A stretch of 64,000 nucleotides of DNA from Mastigias papua (Eukaryota; Cnidaria; Scyphozoa; Rhizostomeae; Mastigiidae): NCBI GenBank assembly GCA_964019165.1, contig OZ025279.1:2106501-2170500 (forward strand). Direction: 5' to 3'. The translations under genes were made by a program, and so were the position numbers. Positions 46,401 to 57,504 of the stretch are shown here, piece by piece (the stretch's first letter is position 1; each line of letters begins with the position of its first letter). The notes beneath the pieces were generated by a model that saw nothing but the letters and a program-made list of their open reading frames with translations, was not told the DNA's origin and ran no database searches.

Positions 46401-49400
46401 CGTCCATATTAATCTGCGTGAAAGCATTCTTTGTTGCTTGCACGTTTTTCTTCTGACTTTCAATGGTGTTTCCCTTTTCTTCTAGGGCGTAGCAATATCA
46501 GTGACGTCAATGACAGATGTTATCGCATTTTTGGTCGGTGCAACAACTGTAAGTGCACTTTCTTAATTCTAGCACCATCATTGTATCGGATATCTTAGCC
46601 TTTCACTCTTCTATCAACAAGCCACACAGTAGCTTTATCTTCATTTGTCCCCCTCATTCCTTCCTATGTAGTCCATTCGTATATTTATTCATTTCAGATT
46701 TCATATGCTTCATTAGAAGTTTTTTCCTATTCCCGCTTTCTTGTCTGTTTGCAATCAGCTGGCTAGATCTCTCAATCAGCTACAGCTGAGCACAGTTTTC
46801 GAATCACTTACTACCGCACGAAAACCGAACACACTTTTTGCACATAAAGCTAAAATGATATATCCTGTATATTTGTTATTGTTTCCGCTGTTCTATGCAC
46901 AGATTACGATTCACATCTCCACATTCATAAAACCATCCATTTATATACCGTTCTCTCAATTACATGGAAATTCGGCCATCCATTTGTTCTGATTAACGAG
47001 CAATTCAGCTTTTTGCACACTTTTATGAGAATACCTAACTTTCGCTGGGCTTTAATATTCTAATAAATTTTTTGAGTTTGAGCCTAAGATTATTCTTGTA
47101 CTTTTCTTGAGAAACAAAAGGTGTAATTTTGCGTTAAAATCAATGGCGAAAAACTCATATCTTTGTGTTGTGTCATCATAGAAACATAACAATAACAGAA
47201 CAGAGCAATATGGTGTTTACACTTTCAATCTTAATTAAAAAGTAGTGTTTTTTTTCCAAAAAGATTCAAATCAGCACAGATCTAAGTTTTGATGGAGTTT
47301 GAGCCTTGAATTATTCTGAATTTATTCTTAAATTTAATCGATTTTAAGCCTTATATTCTCATAGACTAAATATACTCTTGAAAATTGTATATGAAATATT
47401 AGATTTAGGCTTGACAAAAACGAAATTAATTTAAGGTTGTAGACCTGTTTCGATTGATTCATCGATCATCTATCATCTGTAGCTGAAGATGATTGTTGAA
47501 TCAATCGAAGTATGTTTTATAAACTTAAATCAGTTGTCATTTTTGTCAAGGGGTCGTCCAGAAAGTGCGTACGCTTTTGAGGATTGATGGGTGCTAAAAG
47601 TGAAAAGCATACACACGCGCACAGGTGGATGGCTTGGTAAAGATCAAAGCGTACATACAATAGAGTGCTTTACTACTAGGCCTACGCATCGCCCAAGCTG
47701 CGGAAAAATGCAGACTTAATGGCATAAAATCAAAACATTGCAGCAAGTACTTCAGAAGGAGTGAGAACTTAATGCATTTTGTATTCATTTTGTGAAAAGC
47801 TAATGCTAGAACTGGGCAGCATTTTACAAGGAATATCAAAACAAAATTCGCACGCTTGCACAAGGGTGGATTGGTGGGTTGAGTCAAAGCGTACTCGCGC
47901 GTACAGGGTTGGTGGATTGGTCGAATATGTGATGGTTTTGGGTTTACGTACTTTCTGGATGATCCCCAAGTTTCTTTTCTAAGTTTTACTGTTGAGGAAC
48001 TTTGCTAGTATTATATATGAAATATGTATTAATTTCAGGTCCTCCCTGCATTACAATCATTTTGTGTGTATGCTGGGCTTGGTAAGTAGCAGACATATTT
48101 CTGTTCTCTGATTTCATTACCAAAATCAGATTCATAGTAATCTAGAAATGGCCTATTTTCATTTAAATCGTCCTAAAACGTGGATTTTATTATCCTATGA
48201 GTCATGAGGAGTTGATTTTGGAAATTTTGACAAATTTTAAAACGTCGATTTTGTTGTAAGTTTCCCAGTGTCTTTTAAAAGTTGTTGGTTTATTTCATGT
48301 TGCTATATTTTTCTTGTTCTTGCTATATATTTTATCGGTTGTAGATACTGTGAATATATATCAAATACATTAGAAATCTGTTGTTCTGTTGGCACTGCAA
48401 AATTTCCCAATCGCACGAAAAAGCAGAGGACAGTCTTTGAAATTGTTTCTGTCTTTCCGTGCGATATATTGCGGAATAATATTTATAGTGTATATTTTTT
48501 TAATATTTGGGGAATGATAATAATACCCATGCGCATATCCGCACGTACGTATGCTTGCACGCATGTATTTTCGCTCAAACGCACTGAATATTATACATGT
48601 ATACTATGTTTTGGCATCATATCTTATGCAAGTATTTCAATGAAATAGCACCACCAGCTTCTCACGTGAATCGTTTTGTTACCTTTTCAAAGGAATACCC
48701 GCATTGAAATTGTCACTTATCGTGTTTGAAAAGGATTTGTTATTGCGTCGTAAAATTGAATAGAAATGAAAACGAAAGGAATTTACAACCTGTCTTATTA
48801 GTAGCCGATATCGGATGTTGTGGTCAGCCTTTACTGATGCTTTTTCAGCATGACTCAACAGTTTCTTTTTCAAAATTTAAAAGAGTGGCTGAATGTTACG
48901 AAAGTTCGTAATTCATCCTGGTACCCCTGTATGTAGTGAACTACCTTTGGTTGTCTGAAAATCCGTTACGTTCACGTGAAGAAATTAACATTTTGCTGGT
49001 CTAACTTTGTCCGCATTTTCTTAAATCTAATTTTCTAATGACTTGAAGATAGTTCGCTGCGGACAGACATATTAAGAATACCATTCATTTCCTGTTTTTC
49101 AGTTTCTACACAAAAATGAAACTAAGAAGGAATTTTGCTTAAATTATAGTGGAAAAGTGAGCAGATTAAGAAAATCCGGGCCAGACCTATGCAATAAATG
49201 GATGTTTATTGAACAAGGCTTTATTCTTAAAGAGCAATTTCAACATAATTGATCGAAATATGTTACTGATGATATGTTACATCTTTCCGTATGGAAACTC
49301 TTTATAGGGAAACACATAGGAAACCAGGAATTTTGGGAACTTGTATTACTATAGTCAAAGTGCCCAAGGGAGCGGTCATCATTTATGCCCAGGGTGGGAC

Positions 49401-52400
49401 TGAAGAGAAAGTATTATGTACCCTCACAAATATTCTACCCCACCATTTGCTTAACTCAAATTTTCTTTACCCTACCGAAGGAAAGCAGTAAAAAAGGCTG
49501 CATTTATGCGTAAATATGGTATATATTTTTACACTGCACCTGTGGTCCAAAATTATTCTTCTACCCCACCTAACACAGCTTATTTTTTCAGTTACCCCAC
49601 CATTTTATCTTCATTCCCCACCCAGATTATAAATAATGACCACTCCCTAAGGAACTTTCCAACTTCGAATACCTTAGCCGCTGCAAACAATCGAGAATTA
49701 GGAAGCCATTTCCATTTATTGCAGCCTAGTGTTCGCGTGAAGTGTACGTAATCCACATAACAAATGTTTATATCCATATAGGGGTTTACGTTGAAGCTTA
49801 TGTCTGTAGTGCCCTTCCTTAGTGCTTCAGACCTACATTGCTTTTCTCGCCCATGCGCTATTTCCAGTACACTATAAATGCAGCTGAAATTACAGTAATA
49901 TTACGGAACTATTTGGCCTACAATGTGGTCAATAGAAGTCCAAAAATAAATAGCTCTAAGAACTAAGCCTTTGGCGATAAGAAAGAGTTGTATGCTAAAA
50001 TTCGTAGACAGGACGTCTAGCTCGTGTCATTGATCCTCATTTTGGTTATTAGTCTAGACCTCGCTCAAAAGATCTGTTAGTTTGCAATTGTTGTTTATGT
50101 TGTAGGAATTCTTGCTGTATTTTTCTTCGCATGCACAATTTTCGCTGCTGCTTTGTCCCTTGATATCAGGAGGTAAGGACACTGACCTTTCTCTGGTACT
50201 TGAGTTGCCCTATAACCTCTACAGAACAATATTCCAATTTGTAGATTTACATGATTGATTTGATTTTCATTTCGTTTCATTTTGTTATAGTCAGCAAATA
50301 TAAATATGTATTTTACATATTAGTTACACTACATTACGCTATTGTAGGATTGTATTCAGCAGTGCTTGGCTGAGGAGGAGCTCTCTAAATTTGTTGAGAT
50401 TAATCAGCTAATCAATAGATACCCCTACCCCTTTAAAAAACAGAAGAGAAAACTTCATGTTCCATGATTGGTCCTCATTCATCTAAGTTACATAATGATT
50501 TGATGTACCTTTTTTCATTGGCTGATAATTAGCACTTGTCAGTCATCTGTCATATTAGCGCTCACATATTTTGGCACAATTGATTTTTGCACGTGTTTGC
50601 GAGCATTAATCGTCATTGTATACTTTCTAGAAAAGGCAAGCGTAGAGATGCATGTTGCTGTTGTATAACTGTGTCTGAAAGCTACAAGCCATTTGCCTGC
50701 GCAGAAATCGATCGACTTCAGCTATTTTTTGATAGAGTTGTAGCCAAATATATGTTCAAGTTACCAGTAAAGGTAAGTGGATTTATAGACAGATTGTTTT
50801 CAACTATCCAACCTTTAGTTCTCTATTACTTTTGAAGATCTCTTTAGAGCACGTGTTTTGGAGACGAAAGTTTTTTCAGAGTAAACCCAATTTACGTTAA
50901 TTTTTGAATCAAAGCTAGCCATTCATTTGAGATTAAGATTTCTGGAGTATAGTATAGATTAATAAATTTTTGGTGATTGGGAGAAGTAAGTAATTGGATT
51001 CATTTTCGCAGTGAATAAGTTCCAGATCTTTGAGAGAGTTTTTGAGATGCTTGTTGTGATGATAATAATGGTGCATTTGTGTTTACCCCCGATTTGACCG
51101 TCCCCTTCCTTGAAAAGTTCTCGTCGAATTAGCTCATATCCTAAAGCCTTTTTGCATCTGCCGTCACAGAATACGGTGAAGTAATTGTCATAGAGTGACC
51201 ATTATATTTTCACTACTGCTATTGCATTTTAAAGCAAGGACGTTTTGAATAAGTTTCCCTCGTATCGGCCTCCGTCCTGTTCCTACAGGATAAATGAGTC
51301 CCGGGGGTACTAGTCGATGAATTCTTCGTGTTTTATGTTTTATGTTAGGAATAATTTATATGCAGTTTGATTGCAGTCGCTTTCTGAGGATTAGCTTTTC
51401 ACTACTTACTTCTATCTTATTTTCTATTTGAATTTCTGACTATCAGGACAGTCATTACGAGAGCAAATCTCAATCCAATTATGCTTCTTTTTTTCCCTTT
51501 TTTGCCTATTCATTTATATTGTAGGTGGAGATCGCAGCTTTTTAATACATTGCAGAATAAGAGCGACGACACAGAGATTCCACACAATTCTTAAATCATA
51601 TTATTCATTAATTAATTCAAGAATTATGTGGACTCGTATTGTCATCGCCCTTAGTCATTTAAAGTTGTGTTTTCTTTTTCTGTACCTTACCAATTGGTAT
51701 CTTGATAGATTGTGCTCCTCGTTGCAACTGCCGGACTCTTGGCTGCAGGTTCCTATGGTCTTACGGGCCTAAAGCAAGATTTTGATTTCAACTTGTTTTT
51801 ACCACCCGATTCTGATGCCACAAAATACAATACTATCTCATCCAAGGTGAGGTGTGGTATTGAATCCGAGAAATTTTGCATTATTGTTATCTGAGTGCAG
51901 TCAAAGAACAAGGAAGATTGAACTTTGTTCACTTGATATGTTGACATGGTGACATGGTGATAATGCCCATTTGACATGACGTATTACCTAGCATTTTGTA
52001 TTGCCTGTTTTTGGCGTTCGGTCATTTCAAATTTGAAAAGGAGTACTGGAGAGATTCAGTGTCTTCTGTCTAGATATCTTGATATCTGCATGAAACTAGA
52101 AATGAATTGAAACAGGTGCGAAAATACTTTTCACTATAGTTTTACTCAGAGTCCAGAAAAATGCCCAACCTTCCTCCGACAGTCAAATCTTCATCATAAA
52201 CCTTCCTCTTTTATGTATCAAAACTAACCAAAGTTTATGAACTCTGCATTGGGTATGTCTCGGAAGCTTTTACTGTAAATGGGCTATCTGCTTCACAGTC
52301 GATGTCGCGTTATATAAAAACTTTGCCGAACCTGGATTGTTGATACAAATTTCAAAACCTTCCTCAAATACATCATAAAGAGCAGAATTTTCCTCCGATT

Positions 52401-55400
52401 CAGACCCGTGGAGCCGTGACTTTTTCTGGACTCTGGTTTTACTATAGTTGGCTTTTAGCGTACCAATTGTTCAATCTCGAATTTGATTTGTAAGATTTGT
52501 TAATAGCTGTTAGATATAAATGATATGAAAGAATAGGTATACTACACAATTTTAGTAGTCAAGAAGATCATTGTTTTCGTTATTGCTTGTTCAATGAATG
52601 TTTCCAGAAATGGGTTAAAACTATATCATCAAATCTTTTAATTTGTTTTATTTGAAATGAATTTTATGTTCATATTGCAGTATTTTCCAAATGATGGAGT
52701 CCAATTCTCGGTCCATATCGGTACGTGATATGTTTTAACCTTATGTTTTCTTTACCTTTATACAATGCCTTTTAAGTTCATTTTTAATTTCTTTGACTCG
52801 TTCCTTTGTTCATTGTATACCACATGGAATCACCTGTTGATGCAATCTCTTTAGGAAACATTGACTACTTCAAAGAGCAGAATAATGTAAAACTGGCAAT
52901 TGATAAAGTTTACCAGAATGAATATGTTGTCAAGTCATCTGTCTCCAGTTGGTATGACGGTTACATCAAGTGGGTAAACAAGACATATGGGAACACACCA
53001 GATGTCGATGCTAGTGAGTGTTTTATCTGTCAGCTGTATGTAATCCAAATAATTTTAACATCATGATATGGTATTTGATAACTTTATATTACTGTGCGGT
53101 TTTCTGGGTAAATCCATATCAAATCACTTAATGCTAAATCATTGGCCCATTGGAAAGTATGATAAAACGTTTATAGAACTACATTGAAAACAAACCTGTG
53201 CCAGGCGTTTATTTATTTTTTGAGTAAAGTAATGATCATATCTGAGACTTTTTCTTTTGTTCATTAGATCATCGCCCAAAAAATTCAAGTCTCTTCTACT
53301 CTTGGTTGAGCATATTCCTGAGCAGTAGCGAAGGACGCATCTACAAGAGTGACGTCAGTTTAAATTCAAACAAAATAATGGTACGTATTTTGAGTTCTTT
53401 TCCTTTATTTATTAAAGTGAATCAAATCAAACAAAGCAAGATTGGATAGACATTGTATATCCTTTTCCAGCTGCTTTCTTTCCAGAATGTTTCTCTTTTG
53501 AGCATAGTATGTGTTTTGAGTGATCTAAGCTTATCTGTTCCCATAAATAATCCTTAGGGTTCTAACGAAAATCCCCCCCTCAGTATACCTGTTCTAAGGT
53601 TCTAGGAGAGTAGATATACCCGGTTATACTTGGGCCTATTTTGAGTACTACCTTATTCTATTGTTGACCTATTACAAGAGATATTAATGATCCGTGCTAG
53701 TCATTTTTGTTATCAGTTCATGGAAACACTTGAAAGATTCCCTTCTGCTGGTGGTGGTTGTTGTTGGTGGTGGTGGTGGCGGTTGTTGTTGGTAGTGGTA
53801 GTTGTTGTTGTTGTTGGTGGTGGTGGTTGTTGTTGGTATTGTTGTTGTTGTTGTTGTTATGGTGGTTGTGGTGGTGGTGGTTGTGGTGGTGGTGGTTGTA
53901 GTGGTGGTGACAAATGAAGTTCCCTTAAAACATGTCCAGGTGAGAAGCACCCCTTTCAGTTTATAGCCCCCTCTGTGATTTATCTGTCTCCTTCATCCGT
54001 AGTTCTCGAGATTTCATGGAACTCATATAAAAATGGACGAGTCTTCGACAAAAATTAAAGCAATGGATAGCGTTAGAGATGCGGTTTCAAGTGCCCTGTC
54101 AAGCAATGCTTTCCCATATGCGCGATTCTACGTCGGATGGGAAACAGACAAGGTACTATGGATGTTGTAGAAAGATTTTTATAATAGACAGCCAATATTC
54201 TATACCCAGGGGTGTCCAGAGGGAGATCCTGGGGCGCCCAGATGGAGAGTGCCTCTGAACCCCAACTTGAGGGAGGCTACTTGGAGTTATAAAACGGTTC
54301 TTTTGTGACTGCAGTAATTTTAAAATTCCATAATGACATGATCGGGGCATTTTTTTCACTTGACTGGGACCCTAAAAAATCTCATTTTATCTATTTGTAC
54401 ACCTATCAGTGAGTTGTAGTATACACTCTAGCTGGTATGTACGATATTTTTTCAAGTATTTCTTTTTAAGTTTTGTTTATATACCTACTGCATTTACATT
54501 TATATTTCAACTGTGCAGATTATTGCAACAGAGCTGGTTCGAAATCTTTCTTTGGCTGCAGCATGTGTGTTTTTGGTTACTCTTTTCCTTCTTGCAAATT
54601 TGTGGACGTCTTTGATGGTGTTTACTTGTGTCGTTTTGACATTGGTGAGTGACGTCCTCTCTTTGATCTCATTTTCAGAGATTGTCTTATAGAGCATTTT
54701 AAAGGACTGCTAATAGAAATATGGGGACTGATACTTATGGAGTGGGAAAGGGTAAAATGCCAAAAGTATATATACAATATATGGTAGAACTTGACATAGG
54801 GCAGAAGAGATCTTTCAATAGTTTTGAAGAGTTTCGGCACTCTTGTTGGAACGAGTAGGCCTTTAGTTCATGATGCTGAAGAAACCACACCAAAACCATG
54901 CCATTTTTATTTTTTTCTCGGAGACAACCACTATTCGATGGTATTAATAAGCTTCTTCATTTCTGTGGATCCTCGATTTTTATCGATGATTTTGTTTTCC
55001 ATCTATTTCAGGTTGATGTCGGAGGAATGATGTATTTTTGGGGGTTGACCATTGATACTGTGACTTCAGTCATGTTAATTCTCGCGATTGGGCTTTGTGT
55101 CGATTACGCTGCCCACATTGGTCACTCATTTATGACTTCAAAACATCAGACAAGGAACGGTAAGTCCGTAGTATACTGAGTAGGGTATATTTCTCGGCTG
55201 CCTTATACCGATGAAGCAGAGGTCATCCTAAGGCCGTCCAATTTCCAGAATGGGCGGTGCTAGCTTAGTGCTTAATGTTTATTGTTAGACAGTTACAAAT
55301 GAAATATTTGGGCAGTTTTATTTTTTCAGTTCTCATCTTTTCTTGACAAAACTTAGGAAAATAGATACTTGGCAGAACTATATTATAGCTAAACCAGTGT

Positions 55401-57504
55401 TTGGACAATGTATAGTGTTTTACCTTAGAGTGTACAGATTTATCTGGTGCAAATTGCTTTTGTTATAGATATCTCAAAATGTATGTAGAGAAAATGGGCA
55501 GCTCTAAATTTCCTTAGGATGACCCCTGCGATGGAGAATACAGAAGGAAAAAACGTAAATATCAAAATCCGAATACGCTCAACTGTCTCCTTCATATTAT
55601 GAGCTAGTTAGTAGTCAAAGAGACACAAGTGACACAGATATCATGTTGAATGGGAACAGTAGGCTGTCTTTGCACATCATCACAGTATTTAGTAGTGTAA
55701 TGGCTTACTGTATAAGAACATCCTTTAGCCCTAACAGGCAACTTAACTGTGTTTTTCAGTGCTTTGAACTTTACTCCTTTGTTATCACCATGTTGAAAAG
55801 AGTTTGTGATTCATTATCCGATTTTTGCTTGTAGGCCGTGCGGCAACTGCTATGAGTGAAATTGGCCCGGCTGTCTTCAATGGCGGATTTAGCACATTCT
55901 TAGCTTTTGTTCTGTTGGCGGGATCTGTTTCATACGTCTTTAAAACTTTTTTCAAGGTAAGAATTGGTACTGAAGTTTTCCATCTCACTTTCTTTTTGGG
56001 TAAATTTGCTAGCAATATGTTTAAATATTACGTTTTTTTCTGAATTCACGATCGATTGGGAGAATTTGTAAACAACTTTTGTGCATTATGCTATACGGTA
56101 CCGTTCTTTTCGTATTCTTTTTACGGTACTGAACGGTTCTAATTAAGTTGATAGTCGAATGGCTTGATGATGCCTTGATTATTAAACTCGATTTATTTGC
56201 TTCATAGTTTTTGTTTTCCACAAAAACAAGATTCACAAAAGATCCATTAGGCTGACGTATACAATTTTATTACATGGTTCAACATTGTAATAAACTACCA
56301 TCATTTCTACATTTACGTAAAATAGGCCAGCAAATAACAAATTCGATACCTTCTAATTTGTAAACAGAATTTTCCCTATTTATCTGTTAGTCAGAAAGTG
56401 GTCCTCGAGCAGCAGCTCAAATGCCAAAGACACGCGGTTTGGCCATCTTTCTTATATATTAACCTCCATAAAGTTAATTGAGCTATGTGTTTATTTCCTT
56501 TGTATTTTACAGGTGTTCTTTTTGGTAGTTGTATTTGGCCTGTTTCATGGGCTTGTTTACTTTCCAATTCTACTGAGTCTCATTGGACCGAGAGGCTATT
56601 CTACGGCAGGACATACAGCTGAGAATGGTGGCATGGAGAAATCTCCTGTTGCTTCTAATGGGAATATACACATTGAAAACGGAGGGAACATGAATTCAGT
56701 TAGTAACGGAAATATAGAAAAAGGTATGTTGTCATGGGTAACTATTCATGCTCATTACATGCCCCCCACCCCTTCTCCAACAGACTGCCGTTTTGCTGAG
56801 ATTGGTTGATATATTGCGTGACAAACATCGATTCAAGAGCTATGTCCCTACCGAAGAACCAGCTCTATGAATTTTGCCATAATATTTTAACTGGTGAATG
56901 TCTTGAAAGCCCATTTTTCTGCTGAGTATACGGTGACCTGGCATTTACCATTAGACACATTGTGTAACCCTAGACTCTGACGAGCGCTATAGCCAACCTT
57001 GAAGTGCTGGTCAGCATTGCTTTTTCTGGATTTCACAATAGTCATTAGCATTTGTACCTGTAGGAGGCTCTCTGCAGACGGGACCGCCCTTCACTAATTT
57101 CTCAGACGTCATTGCTTTCTCTTACACTTTTTTGCACAGGTGTTTTTGTCTTCTTTGAATTAGTCTTTCAAATTTTCGCATTTACTTATTCCTCCCTTGA
57201 ATTATTTAAGATCTTTCCCCTATTGCTTTGCTCTTGCACTAATGATGATTCCCGGAATAGATTTTAATCACCTTTTGTACCGGAACAGTTTACCTAACGG
57301 AATCGTCAAAGTGAAATTGCTCTGAAATAAGTACCCTCTTTTCTTGTTCTGGGATTCTTTTGATAACGTGAGATTGCCCTATCGTACACAGGATCTATGG
57401 AGCTTCAAAATAAAGGATTTGAGAAGAGCAGTGAACTTCAAAATAAAGGATTTGAGAAGAGCAGTGAAGACCTTTCTCCTAAAAAGACAGTTGAAGATGC
57501 CTAG
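40469..57504 (+). CDS. Patched domain-containing (PTCHD-type, sterol-sensing domain) 12-TM membrane protein, complete, 23 coding exons
   Basis: Exons: 40469-40611, 41350-41596, 42743-42816, 43246-43365, 43877-44024, 44256-44359, 44933-45053, 45264-45387, 46034-46146, 46486-46548, 48039-48081, 50106-50172, 50631-50772, 51709-51846, 52681-52720, 52855-53013, 53268-53380, 54003-54152, 54519-54644, 55012-55159, 55835-55956, 56513-56723, 57392-57504. Phases agree throughout; total 2829 nt, 942 aa, normal for PTCHD/PTR proteins. Order: cytosolic N-terminus; TM1 about 57-75; extracellular loop with LWNPQDSEA; sterol-sensing domain TM2-6 about 285-440 with GIGVDD (361-366); cytosolic stretch ending at TM7 about 504-522; second loop; TM8-12 with GLCVDY (772-777). 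The twofold repeat and the acidic TM4/TM10 motifs are those of RND transporters such as Patched, NPC1 and Dispatched, so lipid or sterol handling is likely; the substrate is unknown. Start ATG has an in-frame TAG directly upstream, although that AG could instead be a splice acceptor. The C-terminal tail is polar and asparagine-rich. AATAAA at 58211-58216 is a possible poly(A) signal. Confidence 0.94.
41860..42085. repeat. Dispersed repeat copy related to 2410-2599 and 4559-4813 (PTCHD intron 2)
   Basis: It shares TTACCAACAAGGC, AATTACCAATG(A/G), ATGGC(C/T)TCTGCA and CACTCCCACACCCCCTACTT-like blocks with the two hAT-like elements near the left edge. The ends are not clear, so it is probably decayed. 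Confidence 0.6.
42281..42450. mobile_element. 154-bp hAT MITE with perfect 8-bp target site duplication
   Basis: The element spans 42289-42442. The left terminus CAGGGATGTAGGAA and the right terminus (reversed) CAGGGAGGTAGGAA differ at one position. TTTGCCTA occurs exactly on both sides (42281-42288, 42443-42450). CAGGG ends plus an 8-bp duplication are diagnostic of hAT elements. The interior is only GC-rich filler with GGGGGGCC, CCCCCCAC and CCCCTTTT blocks, without an ORF. It lies in PTCHD intron 2. Confidence 0.92.
42486..42656. repeat. Dispersed repeat copy related to 2051-2250 (PTCHD intron 2)
   Basis: It shares the blocks CCCAGTTTGGG, GAAATCTAT, TTCTTCAAAAAAAAG, CAGTTTGCA(G/C)CCCCCTA, and AAGCCC...GCCCATG in the same order. 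It lies 36 bp from the hAT MITE at 42289-42442. Confidence 0.65.
46034..46146 (+). other. PTCHD exon 9: first RND/SSD acidic motif
   Basis: Encodes residues about 361-398, opening with GIGVDDVFVI. The G-x-G-x-D-D pattern in TM4 is the one found in Patched, Dispatched and bacterial RND pumps, where the aspartates couple ion movement. Its second-half counterpart is GLCVDY in exon 20 (55012-55159), with a single aspartate, as is usual for PTCHD proteins. The first glycine codon is split between exons 8 and 9. Confidence 0.92.
46549..48038. other. PTCHD intron 10 (1.5 kb) with dispersed repeats, a hairpin and a MITE
   Basis: Positions 47040-47395 carry copies of the dispersed repeat also at 38983 and 835 (TTTGAGCCTAAGATTATTC; TTCTTAAATTTAATCGATTTTAAGCC). 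Positions 47449-47509 form an imperfect palindrome with 23-base arms (TTCGATTGATTCATCGATCA and its near complement). The element at 47551-47965 follows. The short frames at 46553-46992 show no motifs. Confidence 0.6.
47551..47965. mobile_element. 415-bp non-autonomous DNA transposon, same TIR family as 33471-34141
   Basis: The left end is GGGTCGTCCAGAAAGTGCGT; the right end, reversed, is GGATCATCCAGAAAGTACGT. The flanks are TCAAG and CCAAG, an almost perfect 5-bp duplication. GGGTC(A/G)T(T/C)CA followed by AGT(A/G)CGTAC is shared with the 671-bp element in PI4KA. The interior contains repeated CGTAC and GCGC(A/G)C motifs and no transposase. Confidence 0.72.
48082..50105. other. PTCHD intron 11 (2.0 kb), nothing recognised
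   Basis: The largest open frame (48268-48648, 126 codons) is cysteine-, tyrosine- and isoleucine-rich with no recognised family and no flanking in-phase splice sites. The intron is otherwise AT-rich with no clear repeat ends. Confidence 0.4.
53745..53911. repeat. (GGT/GTT)n imperfect trinucleotide microsatellite in PTCHD intron 17
   Basis: Mixed GGT and GTT units run for about 165 bp, about 90 bp upstream of exon 18. The G-rich strand has several GGTGGTGGT tracts that could form G-quadruplex-like structures in the sense transcript. Confidence 0.92.
57400..57465 (+). repeat. 33-bp in-frame tandem duplication in the PTCHD last exon
   Basis: Two adjacent 33-bp units (57400-57432, 57433-57465) differ at one silent base (GAG/GAA) and duplicate the 11-residue segment ELQNKGFEKSS in the cytosolic C-terminal tail. 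The frame is kept. The near identity suggests a recent event. Confidence 0.95.

Noticed and set aside
53684..53950. Threonine-rich minus-strand and glycine/cysteine/tryptophan-rich plus-strand frames
   Set aside because: They are readings of the (GGT/GTT)n microsatellite in PTCHD intron 17.
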